Counted from the stretch's first letter, positions 9,849 through 18,343 are shown. The stretch: 57,061 nucleotides of DNA from Desulfovibrio sp. (GCA_024699605.1 JAILPJ010000066.1:1-57061), one strand, 5' to 3'. Notes: a model not told the origin generated them from the letters alone. Numbers and translations: made by a program.

Positions 9849-11178
9849 AGCCTTTTCCATTGACATGGCAAGTCTGGCCAGCCTTGAGCCCAAGTCCTGG
9901 CCCAGTGAACTGATCAGCCAAAAACATCTGATCTACAGTTCACCTGCGGCCCTGGCCTTCAATTCCCCCGGGGCCGAAGGCTTTGGCGTCAAACGCGCGG
10001 CCTTAACCCTTCCGGGCTCCGTCATGCTGCTCTTTTCCCCTGGCTGCTGCGGTCGCAACACCTCAGCCCTCGGCGGACCTGAAAGCCGCTATGGCCAGCG
10101 CACCTTCTATCTTTTGCTGGACGAGACCGATATTGTCACAGGTCGCTACCAAACAAAAATTGTTGACGCCTGCCAGGAAATCGCCCAAAGCCTGACGCCT
10201 GCCCCCCAGGTCATAGTGCTTTTGAGCACCTGTGTGGACGCGCTGTTGGCAACGGACATGGAACGCCTGGTGCGTCTTGCTCAAAAACGCACACAGATCC
10301 CCTGTCTGTCCGCCACCATGTATGCCCTGACCCGGGAAGGCCATATTCCCCCCATGGTCGGTGTCCGCAAAAGTCTCTACAGTCTCCTGCAAAAAGCCCC
10401 CAAGGATCCCAGCCGCGTCAATCTCTTAGGGTTTTTTACGCCGCTGGCCGATGACTGTGAGCTCTATAGCCTCCTTGGCAACGCCGGCTTCAGCCACGTG
10501 CAGGAATTAGCCCGCATGGCTGATATGGCTGAATACCAAAATCTCGCCCGCGCCAATTTTAATCTTGTCCTGCACCCGGAAAGCCGGCTTGCGGCCAAAT
10601 TCTTTGAAGAGCGCCTCGAGATTCCTTCCATTGAACTGACCCAAAGCTTTGAACTGGAAAAAATCCACAAGCAGTATGCGATTCTCTCACGGCTTCTGCC
10701 AACACCCCTTGATGATCACCAAGCCTTTGAAGCCGCTCTGAGCAAGCGAAAGGAGCAAGCCGCTCTGCTCCACGATCTCTCCTTTGCCATTGGCGAAACC
10801 AGCAATGCTGAGCCTTTTGGCCTGGCTCTTGCGCTGTTACGCATGGGATGCCGCGTTGCTGAAATCTTTGCCGAGCCTGCGGCAGAAAAGCTTGCCCTGA
10901 TCAAAGCCATAGCGGCCATAAGTCCCAAAACGCGCCTGGCGAGCAATCTCTCACCCAGCATGCTCATGTATCAGCCAAAGCCTGGAGAAGTGGATGTGGC
11001 CATCGGCAGCGACGCCTGCTACTATCATCCAGAGGCCGCACAGGTTCCCTTCCTTGATGAGGCCAAACCCTTTGGTTACCAGGGTTTTTGTGCACTGCTG
11101 AACGCCATTGACGAGGCCTGCCACAAAGCGCAGTCCAAGGCCCAGAATACGGGAGTTCACGTATGCGCGGCCTGCTAA
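9841..11178 (+). CDS. Nitrogenase component 1-like protein, NifD-type (D2)
   Basis: A 445-residue paralogue of D1. [11 protein letters not shown] gives Cys69 (second-ligand position) with an adjacent Cys70; [13 protein letters not shown] gives Cys131 (third-ligand position). The first-ligand position is Leu in LAFNSP, as in D1. [18 protein letters not shown] (95-111) resembles the region of nitrogenase D subunits that packs at the interface. The ATG at 9841 is chosen because it overlaps the H2 stop like the other junctions; the frame is open upstream to 9781 inside H2. Overlaps K2 by 16 bases. Function unknown. Confidence 0.83.
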   Translation: MPEAFSIDMASLASLEPKSWPSELISQKHLIYSSPAALAFNSPGAEGFGVKRAALTLPGSVMLLFSPGCCGRNTSALGGPESRYGQRTFYLLLDETDIVTGRYQTKIVDACQEIAQSLTPAPQVIVLLSTCVDALLATDMERLVRLAQKRTQIPCLSATMYALTREGHIPPMVGVRKSLYSLLQKAPKDPSRVNLLGFFTPLADDCELYSLLGNAGFSHVQELARMADMAEYQNLARANFNLVLHPESRLAAKFFEERLEIPSIELTQSFELEKIHKQYAILSRLLPTPLDDHQAFEAALSKRKEQAALLHDLSFAIGETSNAEPFGLALALLRMGCRVAEIFAEPAAEKLALIKAIAAISPKTRLASNLSPSMLMYQPKPGEVDVAIGSDACYYHPEAAQVPFLDEAKPFGYQGFCALLNAIDEACHKAQSKAQNTGVHVCAAC

Positions 11179-12242
11179 AGCGCCTTGCCCCTTTTGCACC
11201 GGATTCCTCAGGTGTTGTCTCAGCCCTTTACGAACTTGAGGGTTTGCTGGTCATCTGCGATGCCGGTGGCTGCACGGGCAATTACTGCGGTTTTGATGAA
11301 CCGCGCTGGAAAGAGAAAAAATGCGCCCTGTTCAGCGCGGGTCTGCGCGACATGGACGCCATCCTCGGCCGTGACGATCGCCTTGTGGAAAAGGCCGTAG
11401 CGGCAGCCAAGCTCATTAACCCTCGCTTTCTGGCCATTATCGGCACGCCCGTGCCCTGTGTCATTGCCACTGATTTCACAGGTCTTGGGCGTCTGGCGGA
11501 AAAAAAGCTTGGCCTTCCCACACTGACCTTTGCCACGACCGGCACCAAACTCTACGACGAGGGCCTCTCTCTGGCCTATACCCGCCTCTTCGACCTCTTT
11601 GCCCAAAAAGAGCAGGCTGTGGTCAGCGGCCGCATTGGCGTGCTGGGAGCAAGTCCCCTGGATTTGGGGGAAAGCTCCGCTCACCATCTCAGGCAGAACC
11701 TGCAAAACGCCCAGAACGCTCCCTCAGAGATCCTCAGCCACGGCCTTGATTGCGGTTTTCAAGCCCTGAGTGAGGCGGCAAGCTGTGAGCGCAATCTCGT
11801 TATCGCGCCTTCTGGCCTGGCCTGTGCCAAACTCTTGCAAGAACGCTTTGGCACGCCCTACACCCTTGACTATCCGTTAAGCCCTGGCCTTCAAGCCCTG
11901 GCCAAAGAGGCCGCTCACTATTCCCGCATCGCAATCATCCACCAGCAGGTACTCGCCTGCGCTCTGCGCCGTGCTCTGTACGCCTATGCCAAGCCGCAAA
12001 AGCCCGAGGTCACTGTTGCCAGCTTTTTTACGCTGCTGGAAGAATTGTCTGAGACAGGTGACCAGCATCTCGAAACAGAAGACGCCCTGCGTGGCCTGAT
12101 TGAAGAACATGAGATCGAGTGCCTGGTGGGGGATGCCATGTTCGTACGGGCACTCTCGCAGAGCCTGAGCAGCAAGCTGCGAGTGCTGGAACTGCCGCAC
12201 TTTGCGGTCTCAGGCAGCCTGATGCCCCAAGGCCTGTGCTGA
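11163..12242 (+). CDS. Nitrogenase component 1-like protein, NifK-type (K2)
   Basis: A 359-residue paralogue of K1, the shortest of the four component 1-like proteins. It begins almost directly with the cluster domain: PDSSGVVSALYELEG, then CDAGGCTGNYCGFDEPRW (Cys37 at the second-ligand position, Cys42 close by). The first-ligand position is Phe11 and the third Thr95; an unusual Cys99 lies in GTPVPCVIATD. It ends 16 bases before hypF, linking the cassette to the hyp genes. Function unknown. Confidence 0.82.
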   Translation: MRGLLKRLAPFAPDSSGVVSALYELEGLLVICDAGGCTGNYCGFDEPRWKEKKCALFSAGLRDMDAILGRDDRLVEKAVAAAKLINPRFLAIIGTPVPCVIATDFTGLGRLAEKKLGLPTLTFATTGTKLYDEGLSLAYTRLFDLFAQKEQAVVSGRIGVLGASPLDLGESSAHHLRQNLQNAQNAPSEILSHGLDCGFQALSEAASCERNLVIAPSGLACAKLLQERFGTPYTLDYPLSPGLQALAKEAAHYSRIAIIHQQVLACALRRALYAYAKPQKPEVTVASFFTLLEELSETGDQHLETEDALRGLIEEHEIECLVGDAMFVRALSQSLSSKLRVLELPHFAVSGSLMPQGLC

Positions 12243-12258
12243 AGCAAGCGAGGAGCCC

Positions 12259-14685
12259 ATGCAAAGTCTCGTCATCCGCATTTTCGGCATTGTGCAGGGG
12301 GTTGGCTTCAGGCCCTTTGTGCACAGATTGGCCATTGAACACGAACTCTGTGGCACCGTGGCCAATAAGGGGTCCCTGGTTGAGGTCTTTGTGCAGGCAC
12401 AAGAAAACTTCAAGGAAAAAAGCACGTGTTTTTTGCAGGAACTGCCCAGACGTGCGCCCAAACGCAGCCTGATTATGAAGGTCAGCCATGAAAGCTGTGA
12501 TCTGCCAGCTTTCAGCGACTTCACGATCATTGAAAGCGAAAAGGAAAAAGGAGACATCTTTGTCTCGCCGGATATTGCCATCTGTGAAGACTGTGCGGCG
12601 GAGCTGATGAATCCCAAGGATCGCCGTTATCTGCATCCTTTTATCAATTGTACCGCCTGCGGACCTAGACTGAGCATTCTCGATTCCATGCCCTATGACC
12701 GTGAACGCACGAGCATGCACGCCTTTCCCATGTGTGCTCTGTGCCATCACGAATACCATGATCCTCAGAGCCGCCGCTACGATGCCCAGCCTGTCTGTTG
12801 CAATGACTGCGGCCCCTCGCTTTCCCTGATGCGTCCCGATGGGATAGCGATCACAGCCGTCGAGGAGCTGTTAGCCGCCTTTCCCAGGGCCAAGAGCTGT
12901 CTTGAGGCTTGCCAGCCCCCTCAGAGGTCACTGCTTCTGCCCATCCACTGGGCACGAGCCGCCCTTGCAGCCGGGGCCATTGTGGCCATCAAGGGGATTG
13001 GCGGCTTTCACTTGGCCTGCGCTGCCGATAAGCAAGAGGCCGTTGCCACTTTACGCGCCCGCAAGCATCGTCCAAGCAAGCCTTTTGCGGTGATGTTCCG
13101 TGATCTGGCAAGTGTCAAAGGCGCCTGTCAGGTCAGCGACAAGGAAGAAGAACTGCTCACAGGCTGGCAAAAACCCATTGTGCTCCTTGAACGCAAAGAA
13201 CAGGGAACAAAGCTGGCTTCGGGGCTCGCTCCGGACAATCCCTACCTGGGTGTGCTTTTGCCCTACACGCCTCTGCACCACCTGCTTTTTGACCTGCCTG
13301 ACGGCCTGGTCATGCCAGAGGCTCTCGTGATGACCAGCGGCAATATTTCCGGGGCGCCCATTTGCCACACAGAGGCCTTGGTTCTCAAGGAGCTTTCGGG
13401 TCTTGCCGATCTTGTGCTGGGTCACAACCGCGAAATCCGGGTACGCTGCGACGATTCCGTGGTCATGTCTCTCCAGGATTCGCTGGCAACACTTCGCCGC
13501 TCCCGCGGCTTTGCCCCGCTGCCCCAGGTGACAAGCTCCGCCTTCCAGGGCAGTGTCCTCGCCATTGGCAGTGAGCTGAAAAACACCTTTTGTCTGGCCA
13601 AGGACAATCTCTTCTATCTTTCGCCGCATGTGGGTGATCTGGAAGATCTGAGAACCGTTGAGGCGCTTCAGGAGACCGTGAAGCGTTTGGAAGAGCTGCT
13701 CGAAATTTCACCCACGGCCATAGCCTGTGATACCCACCCCTCCTATGCCTCACGACGTGTCGCCGAGGAGCTCAGTCAAAGCCGCCATCTGCCCCTTTTT
13801 CCCTGTCAGCACCACAGAGCCCATGTGCTCTCGTGCATGGCGGAAAACGATGTTTTTGAGCCTGTACTGGGCCTTGCCCTTGACGGCACAGGCGATGGCT
13901 GTGACGGCACCATCTGGGGCGGCGAAGTGTTGCTCTGCGATCTTGAGACGAGCCAACGCCTGGCAAGCTTTGAACCCTTTCCGCACACCGGAGGCGACAC
14001 AGCCTCACGTCAAGGCTGGCGCATTGCGGTCTCTGTGCTCACGGACCTTTTTGGTAAAAACGAGGCCTTAGCCATTGCGCAAAAACTCGGGCTTGGCAGA
14101 GACCTGGGTCTTTCAGAGCAAGAGCTTGCGCTGCAGAGCCTTGTAACCCAACGTCGTTTGAACACGGTCTTTTCCACAAGTTCAGGCCGGCTCTTTGATG
14201 CCGCAGCTGCGCTCTTAGGCTTTGCCAGCGCCTCAAGCTTTGAAGGCGAAGCCGCCATGAAGCTTGAATTTGCCGCAGAGCGTGCCCTTAACCATGGCGA
14301 TACGGCCAAAATCGCCATTGCCTCGGCTCTGATAGGCAATCGCGAAAGCGGCGCCAAATACCATTTGCCAACAACCTCTCTGCTTGCCACGTTAACCCAA
14401 GCGGCCATCGATGGCCTTTCACGCGAGGCCCTGGCCTTACGCTTTCACCAGGCTCTTGCCGAAATGCTGGCCCAGGCCTGCGTGGTTGGGCGTGAAGAAT
14501 TAGGTGTGAACACCTGTGCGCTCACAGGCGGTGTTTTTCAAAACAGACTGCTCTCCTGCCTTGTGCAAGAAAAGCTTGTCGCTTTGGGCTTGAACGTACT
14601 CACCCACCATGCCGTCCCTGCCAATGATGGCGGACTGGCCCTGGGACAAGCGGTCTATGCCATGCACAAGCTGCAAACAGCCTGA
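12259..14685 (+). CDS. hypF: Carbamoyltransferase HypF
   Basis: Makes the carbamoyl-adenylate and transfers it to the HypE C-terminal cysteine, the source of the cyanide ligands of NiFe-hydrogenases. Domains in order: acylphosphatase-like (IFGIVQGVGFRPF, residues 8-20), two zinc fingers (CEDC...CTACGPR and CALCHHEY...CNDCGPS), a YrdC-like nucleotide-binding domain (AIKGIGGFHLACAAD), and a Kae1/TobZ-like domain (HHRAH, LALDGTGDGCDGTIWGGE). The 808-residue length is slightly long for the family. It follows K2 by 16 bases, with GAGGAG before the ATG. Confidence 0.96.
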   Translation: MQSLVIRIFGIVQGVGFRPFVHRLAIEHELCGTVANKGSLVEVFVQAQENFKEKSTCFLQELPRRAPKRSLIMKVSHESCDLPAFSDFTIIESEKEKGDIFVSPDIAICEDCAAELMNPKDRRYLHPFINCTACGPRLSILDSMPYDRERTSMHAFPMCALCHHEYHDPQSRRYDAQPVCCNDCGPSLSLMRPDGIAITAVEELLAAFPRAKSCLEACQPPQRSLLLPIHWARAALAAGAIVAIKGIGGFHLACAADKQEAVATLRARKHRPSKPFAVMFRDLASVKGACQVSDKEEELLTGWQKPIVLLERKEQGTKLASGLAPDNPYLGVLLPYTPLHHLLFDLPDGLVMPEALVMTSGNISGAPICHTEALVLKELSGLADLVLGHNREIRVRCDDSVVMSLQDSLATLRRSRGFAPLPQVTSSAFQGSVLAIGSELKNTFCLAKDNLFYLSPHVGDLEDLRTVEALQETVKRLEELLEISPTAIACDTHPSYASRRVAEELSQSRHLPLFPCQHHRAHVLSCMAENDVFEPVLGLALDGTGDGCDGTIWGGEVLLCDLETSQRLASFEPFPHTGGDTASRQGWRIAVSVLTDLFGKNEALAIAQKLGLGRDLGLSEQELALQSLVTQRRLNTVFSTSSGRLFDAAAALLGFASASSFEGEAAMKLEFAAERALNHGDTAKIAIASALIGNRESGAKYHLPTTSLLATLTQAAIDGLSREALALRFHQALAEMLAQACVVGREELGVNTCALTGGVFQNRLLSCLVQEKLVALGLNVLTHHAVPANDGGLALGQAVYAMHKLQTA

Positions 14686-14698
14686 TGCAAAAAAAAAA

Positions 14699-14717
14699 GC
14701 GCAGCACAACACTGCGC
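14699..14717 (-). terminator. Hairpin with A-tract in the hypF-hypC gap
   Basis: GCGCAG (14699-14704) pairs with CTGCGC (14712-14717); ten A precede it. Read leftwards this is a stem followed by a T run, i.e. a terminator against antisense transcription. Read rightwards, the sense direction, it has no T run and should not stop the hyp genes. Confidence 0.45.
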
Positions 14718-14735
14718 AAAACTGAGGAGTTCGCT

Positions 14736-14972
14736 ATGTGTGTTGGTCTTTCAGCGAAAGTGGTCAAAGTTGACCGCGGCACAGCCCTGATTGATGCCCA
14801 GGGAGCAAGGCGTGAGATTTCCGCCGAATTGCTCAGTGATCTTGAGCCAGGAGACTATGTCATGGTGCATGCCGGTATTGCCATTGCCAAAATTTCAGCA
14901 ACAGATACCGAAGAAAGCAGCCAGGTGCTGCAAGGCATTCTCAATCCCAACGCAACGAGCGCCCAGGCCTAA
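14736..14972 (+). CDS. hypC: Hydrogenase maturation chaperone HypC/HybG
   Basis: A 78-residue chaperone that, with HypD, carries the Fe(CN)2CO unit. It starts with the diagnostic MCVG, in which Cys2 becomes the N-terminal ligand after Met removal, and continues with a beta-barrel pattern (VVKVDRGTALIDAQGARREIS, GDYVMVHAGIAIAKI). The ATG at 14736 is certain because Cys2 must be exposed and GAGGAG precedes it; an in-frame start at 14685 runs through the hairpin. 17 bases separate it from hypD. Confidence 0.95.
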   Translation: MCVGLSAKVVKVDRGTALIDAQGARREISAELLSDLEPGDYVMVHAGIAIAKISATDTEESSQVLQGILNPNATSAQA

Positions 14973-14989
14973 GCCAAACGAGGAAAGCC

Positions 14990-16036
14990 ATGCAAGACGA
15001 TGTGCTCACGCAAGCCAAAAGCCTGCTCAAGGCCTATGCGGGACCGCCGCTCAAGATCATGGAAGTCTGCGGCACCCATACCCATGAAATCTTCCGTCTG
15101 GGCATCCGTCAGCTTCTGCCTCCATCCCTCAGACTCATCTCGGGACCAGGCTGCCCGGTCTGTGTGACACCTGTCAGTTATATCGACGAGGCCATCTATC
15201 TGGCTCTCGAAAAAGACGTCCTGCTCACGACTTTTGGCGATCTTCTGCGCGTGCCGGGTTCAAAACTCAGCCTGGCTCAGGCCAGACAAAAAGGCGCCCA
15301 AGTGCGCATGGTCTATTCGCCCTTGGATGCGCTTGCCATTGCCAAACAAGAAAAACGCGAAGTGGTCTTCCTCTCCGTAGGCTTTGAGACCACTGTGCCC
15401 GGAGAATGCCTGGCCATCAAGGCTGCGGAGGAAGAGGGCATTGCCAACTTCTCACTGCTTTGCGCCAATAAAACCATGCCCAACGCCTATCAGGCGCTTG
15501 CGGGTTCCGCTGACGCCTTTCTCTATCCGGGCCACGTCGTGGCCATTGCCGGCACCCAATGCTGTGAAGAACTTGTGGCCAAGGGGATTTCAGGTGTGGT
15601 GGCAGGTTTTACGGCAACGGAACTGTTGACGGCACTGGCCTGCATAGTCCACGAAAGCGCCAAGCAAAAACCGTTCTTTGTCAATTGCTATCCGCGTGTG
15701 GTCAAAGCCTCTGGCAATCAGGCAGCCCAGAAGCTTATTGCAGACTACATGGAAGCCTGTGATAGCGAATGGCGCGGTTTAGGGGTGATCAAAGGCTCTG
15801 GCCTGACCCTCAAAGAGCCCTTCCAGCACAGAGATGCCCGCCTGCGTTTTGCCATCCCCAAACAGCCTGGTCGCGCCAATCCCCATTGCCGCTGTGGCGA
15901 AGTGCTTAAGGGGAACATTCTGCCAACAGCCTGCTCTGTCTTTGGCCGCGCCTGTACGCCAGAGCACCCCATCGGGGCCTGTATGGTCTCCAGTGAAGGC
16001 ACCTGTGCGGCCTATTTCCAGTACGGTCAAGGCTAA
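14990..16036 (+). CDS. hypD: Hydrogenase maturation protein HypD
   Basis: Iron-sulfur scaffold that binds HypC and reduces the thiocyanate from HypE to cyanide on iron. Signatures are CGTHTHEIFRLGIRQLLP (N-terminal), SGPGCPVCVTP, and a C-terminal cluster region with HCRCGEVLKG and ACSVFGRACTPEHPIGACMVSSEGTC. At 348 residues it has normal length. Sits between hypC and hypE, as in most hyp operons. Confidence 0.96.
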   Translation: MQDDVLTQAKSLLKAYAGPPLKIMEVCGTHTHEIFRLGIRQLLPPSLRLISGPGCPVCVTPVSYIDEAIYLALEKDVLLTTFGDLLRVPGSKLSLAQARQKGAQVRMVYSPLDALAIAKQEKREVVFLSVGFETTVPGECLAIKAAEEEGIANFSLLCANKTMPNAYQALAGSADAFLYPGHVVAIAGTQCCEELVAKGISGVVAGFTATELLTALACIVHESAKQKPFFVNCYPRVVKASGNQAAQKLIADYMEACDSEWRGLGVIKGSGLTLKEPFQHRDARLRFAIPKQPGRANPHCRCGEVLKGNILPTACSVFGRACTPEHPIGACMVSSEGTCAAYFQYGQG

Positions 16037-16088
16037 AACAAACGACGCTCTCAAGACTCAAACTGACTCGCAAGGGAGGATTTGCTTC

Positions 16089-17096
16089 ATGGAACGCACT
16101 GTGCTTCTGGCCCACGGCGGTGGCGGTGTTCAGACCTCGGAACTCATCGACAGCGTCTTCAAAGCCCACTTTGCCAATCCCTATTTCACGGCCGACGACG
16201 CAGCCGTTCTCCCCCTGGGTCAGGAACGCCTGGCCTTTTCCACCGATGGCTTCATCGTCTCTCCGCCCTTCTTCCCAGGCGGCAATATCGGCAAACTGAG
16301 CATTTGCGGCACAGTCAACGATCTCGCCTGTATGGGGGCATGTCCCCTCTGGCTGACATGTGCCTTTGTGCTGGAAGAAGGTTTTCCTCTGGCGGATCTT
16401 GAACGTATTGCCAAGTCCATGGCGGAAACAGCCAAGGAAGCCGGTGTGACGGTAGTTGCTGGCGACACCAAGGTCGCGAGCAAAGGTCAGGTGGATAAAG
16501 TCTTTATCACAACCTCGGGCATTGGCCGCCTCGCAAGCAATGTCAAAACCTCAGGCGCCCTGGCCAAGGACGGAGACGCTATCCTGGTCACTGGCGACAT
16601 CGGCCGCCACGGCGCAGCCATTTTGCTGGCCCGAGAGGAATTTGGCATTGAAGCTGAAATTACCAGTGACTGTGCCCCACTCTGGCATCTTGTACAAGCG
16701 ATCATCAGCAAAACCACTGACATCCATGTCATCCGCGATGCCACACGCGGCGGCGTGGGGACCGTACTCTATGAGATCGCAGCCCAAAGTCAGCTGGGCA
16801 TTGCGATTCGCGAAGCAGACCTGCCCGTGGATCCCAAGGTCAGCGGCATCTGCCGCATGCTGGGTCTGGATCCTCTCTATCTTGCCTGCGAAGGACGTCT
16901 GGTGATCATCGCTCCTGAAAAACACAAAGCCCAACTGCTTGAAACCTTGCGAGCCCTGCCTCATGGCGAAGGGGCAGCCTGCATCGGCTACGTCGCAAAT
17001 ACGCTCAAAGCGGGCTCGGTTGTCGTAGAAACCGCCATTGGCGGCAAAACCTTACTGCCAAGACCCACAGGAGAGCTTTTGCCACGCATCTGTTAG
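16089..17096 (+). CDS. hypE: Carbamoyl dehydratase HypE
   Basis: ATP-dependent dehydration of the carbamoylated C-terminal cysteine to thiocyanate. The 335-residue protein has the AIR-synthase fold (LLAHGGGG near the N terminus, ADDAAVLPLG, VVAGDTKV, ATRGGVG) and ends in PRIC, the essential C-terminal cysteine. The ATG at 16089 has GGGAGGA 8 bases upstream and matches the family N terminus; the frame is open upstream inside hypD. Last gene of the hydrogenase-maturation run. hypA and hypB, needed for nickel, are not in the window. Confidence 0.96.
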   Translation: MERTVLLAHGGGGVQTSELIDSVFKAHFANPYFTADDAAVLPLGQERLAFSTDGFIVSPPFFPGGNIGKLSICGTVNDLACMGACPLWLTCAFVLEEGFPLADLERIAKSMAETAKEAGVTVVAGDTKVASKGQVDKVFITTSGIGRLASNVKTSGALAKDGDAILVTGDIGRHGAAILLAREEFGIEAEITSDCAPLWHLVQAIISKTTDIHVIRDATRGGVGTVLYEIAAQSQLGIAIREADLPVDPKVSGICRMLGLDPLYLACEGRLVIIAPEKHKAQLLETLRALPHGEGAACIGYVANTLKAGSVVVETAIGGKTLLPRPTGELLPRIC

Positions 17097-17254
17097 GATA
17101 TTGCCATCTTCCCTTGCTCTCTTCACACAATCGTCTGGATCGTCGGCCATACAGAGGCTTCTGCCAGCGATGAGACTCCTTTTTGCCTTGTAACAATCCG
17201 GCCAAGCGAAGGGAATGCAAAGGATGTCCACAAAGCCCAGTTTTTCTCGCTCTT

Positions 17255-17398
17255 GTGCCAGGTGCACCCAATGTGCCGGCTGATCTTGTGCTTTTCGAAG
17301 GCATGAGCCATGTCACCTATCAGCTCGACCCTGATGTCCATACGGTCCAGATGCCTTTCGCAGAGCTGAGAAAATTCTTAGACCGCTCTTTTCGTTAG
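17255..17398 (+). pseudogene. Relic of an alpha/beta-hydrolase C terminus
   Basis: The translated frame VPADLVLFEGMSHVTYQLD and the following helix (FAELRKFLDRSF, to the stop at 17398) read like the last 45-50 residues of an alpha/beta-hydrolase (esterase/lipase), including the catalytic His in GMSH. No matching N-terminal portion or start is visible upstream in this frame. Best explained as a decayed gene fragment; the similarity is recalled, not searched. Confidence 0.45.
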
Positions 17399-17721
17399 GA
17401 GGCTTGAGTCCTCTCTGTAACAGTTGAAAATTTTTACCAATTTCTTGAGGTAACAAATCTGTGACGCGAGCATTGGAACGCAGTACCCGTACGTTAGCCC
17501 AGCATAACCGTATGGGGACATAAAGAAAATTTTCTTCATCTGGGGAATTTCCACTCGGCGCGTGACACCAAAGGAAAGTAGTGACGGCAAAAGCGGACGC
17601 AAACCCTCAGAGAAGAAAAGAGAAAAGAATAAAAATATAAAGATTTATAATCTTTGCCAGTTTTCCCGAACAGACATTCAAGACTCCACCGGAAAAACCT
17701 CGGCAAAGGATCGAGCACGTA

Positions 17722-17767
17722 AAAAAATGGGAAGAAAAGGACGCAAGACCTTTCCTCCCCATTTTTT
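17722..17767. terminator. Long bidirectional terminator hairpin
   Basis: AAAAAATGGG near 17722 pairs with CCCATTTTTT ending at 17767, extended inward by a near-complementary GAAAAGG/CCTTTCC region; T runs flank it on both strands. It can stop leftward transcription from the cytochrome gene and rightward transcription from the hyp side. Confidence 0.75.
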
Positions 17768-17783
17768 CACTGCGTTTCCAAAA

Positions 17784-17814
17784 TTTTGAGGGCAATCAAA
17801 AAAGCCTCTCAAAA
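17784..17814 (-). terminator. Hairpin just after the cytochrome stop
   Basis: TTTTGAGGGC pairs with GCCTCTCAAAA with a one-base bulge, starting 2 bases beyond the stop codon on the leftward strand. Likely the first of two tandem terminators for the cytochrome. Confidence 0.6.
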
Positions 17815-17815
17815 A

Positions 17816-18259
17816 TTATTGTTGTGCCGTCGTTTTTTCCCGAGCCTTCAAATGACAGGGGCGGCAATTATAGAAGCGTCTTCCGTACTTGAGATGAGCC
17901 TCCTTGGCCTTCTGCTGATGACAGGCATAACAGGAATGGCTTGAGGTCTTGGAGTGAAAAGCCGCAAACCGTGAAAGCGGTTCTTTGCTTTTGACGGGTT
18001 CTGTTGGCACGTGGCATTCACCACATGGAATATAGCGGCCCTTGTTTTCAGCGGCTGCGTGATGACAGGTAAAGCAGTTGATACCCCTGTGGATGGTATG
18101 AGCAAAGGTCACATCCAACGTAGGAGATTTTTTCGCCTTAATCGTCAGCGGATCTTTAATGATATTGGCCAGCTCTTTGATAGTTTTGGCTTCTGTCGAA
18201 CCAGCGCACAAGACCAAGATCAGTGCCAGCAGTGAAAAAAAGAGCGTGCTGTGTTTCAT
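17816..18259 (-). CDS. Class III (tetrahaem) cytochrome c, periplasmic
   Basis: A 147-residue exported cytochrome: hydrophobic signal peptide (about 1-24, cut after STEA) and four CxxCH haem sites at 62-66 (CFTCH), 79-83 (CGECH), 110-114 (CYACH) and 132-136 (CRPCH), with surplus His for axial ligation. This is the cytochrome c3 plan, an electron acceptor for periplasmic hydrogenases, so it may work with HydAB, although it is transcribed separately. All four sites are CxxCH, whereas classic c3 often has CxxxxCH at sites 2 and 4. The ATG at 18259 is preferred to a TTG one codon upstream; no Shine-Dalgarno is visible and a structured leader precedes it. Confidence 0.9.
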   Translation of the reverse strand: MKHSTLFFSLLALILVLCAGSTEAKTIKELANIIKDPLTIKAKKSPTLDVTFAHTIHRGINCFTCHHAAAENKGRYIPCGECHVPTEPVKSKEPLSRFAAFHSKTSSHSCYACHQQKAKEAHLKYGRRFYNCRPCHLKAREKTTAQQ

Positions 18260-18343
18260 CAAATATTCAGCGCGAATACCCCGTCATAGCGGGGAGGAAG
18301 CGCCGCCTCCCTATTTTCCCTAGTGAATGAATATCCGTAACCG
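18260..18343 (-). promoter_or_regulatory. Structured leader element, copy A (before cytochrome)
   Basis: In the gene's sense: GGAGG stem with CCUCC, loop CGGCGC; then CCCCG (18279-18283 on +) pairing CGGGG (18290-18294); then tail GCGCUG (18273-18268). Loop and tail are complementary with one G-U, a possible pseudoknot. Eight bases separate the tail from the ATG at 18259. A conserved AT-rich box precedes it (to about 18343), perhaps the -10 region. See copies at 30423, 33007 and 46690. Confidence 0.6.

Larger units (their letters stand above)
17399..17815. other. Gene-free stretch between the hyp genes and the cytochrome
   Basis: No supported coding sequence. It holds two hairpins serving the leftward cytochrome gene, listed separately. 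The rest is Lys/Arg-rich when translated and has no family resemblance. Confidence 0.6.

Noticed and set aside
5697..12242. True nitrogen fixation genes
   Set aside because: Component 1 subunits are too short, lack several cluster cysteines, and no nifB, nifE or nifN is present in the window.
17562..17789. Rightward 75-codon Lys/Arg-rich frame
   Set aside because: It runs straight through the terminator hairpin and is Lys/Arg-rich because the DNA there is A-rich.
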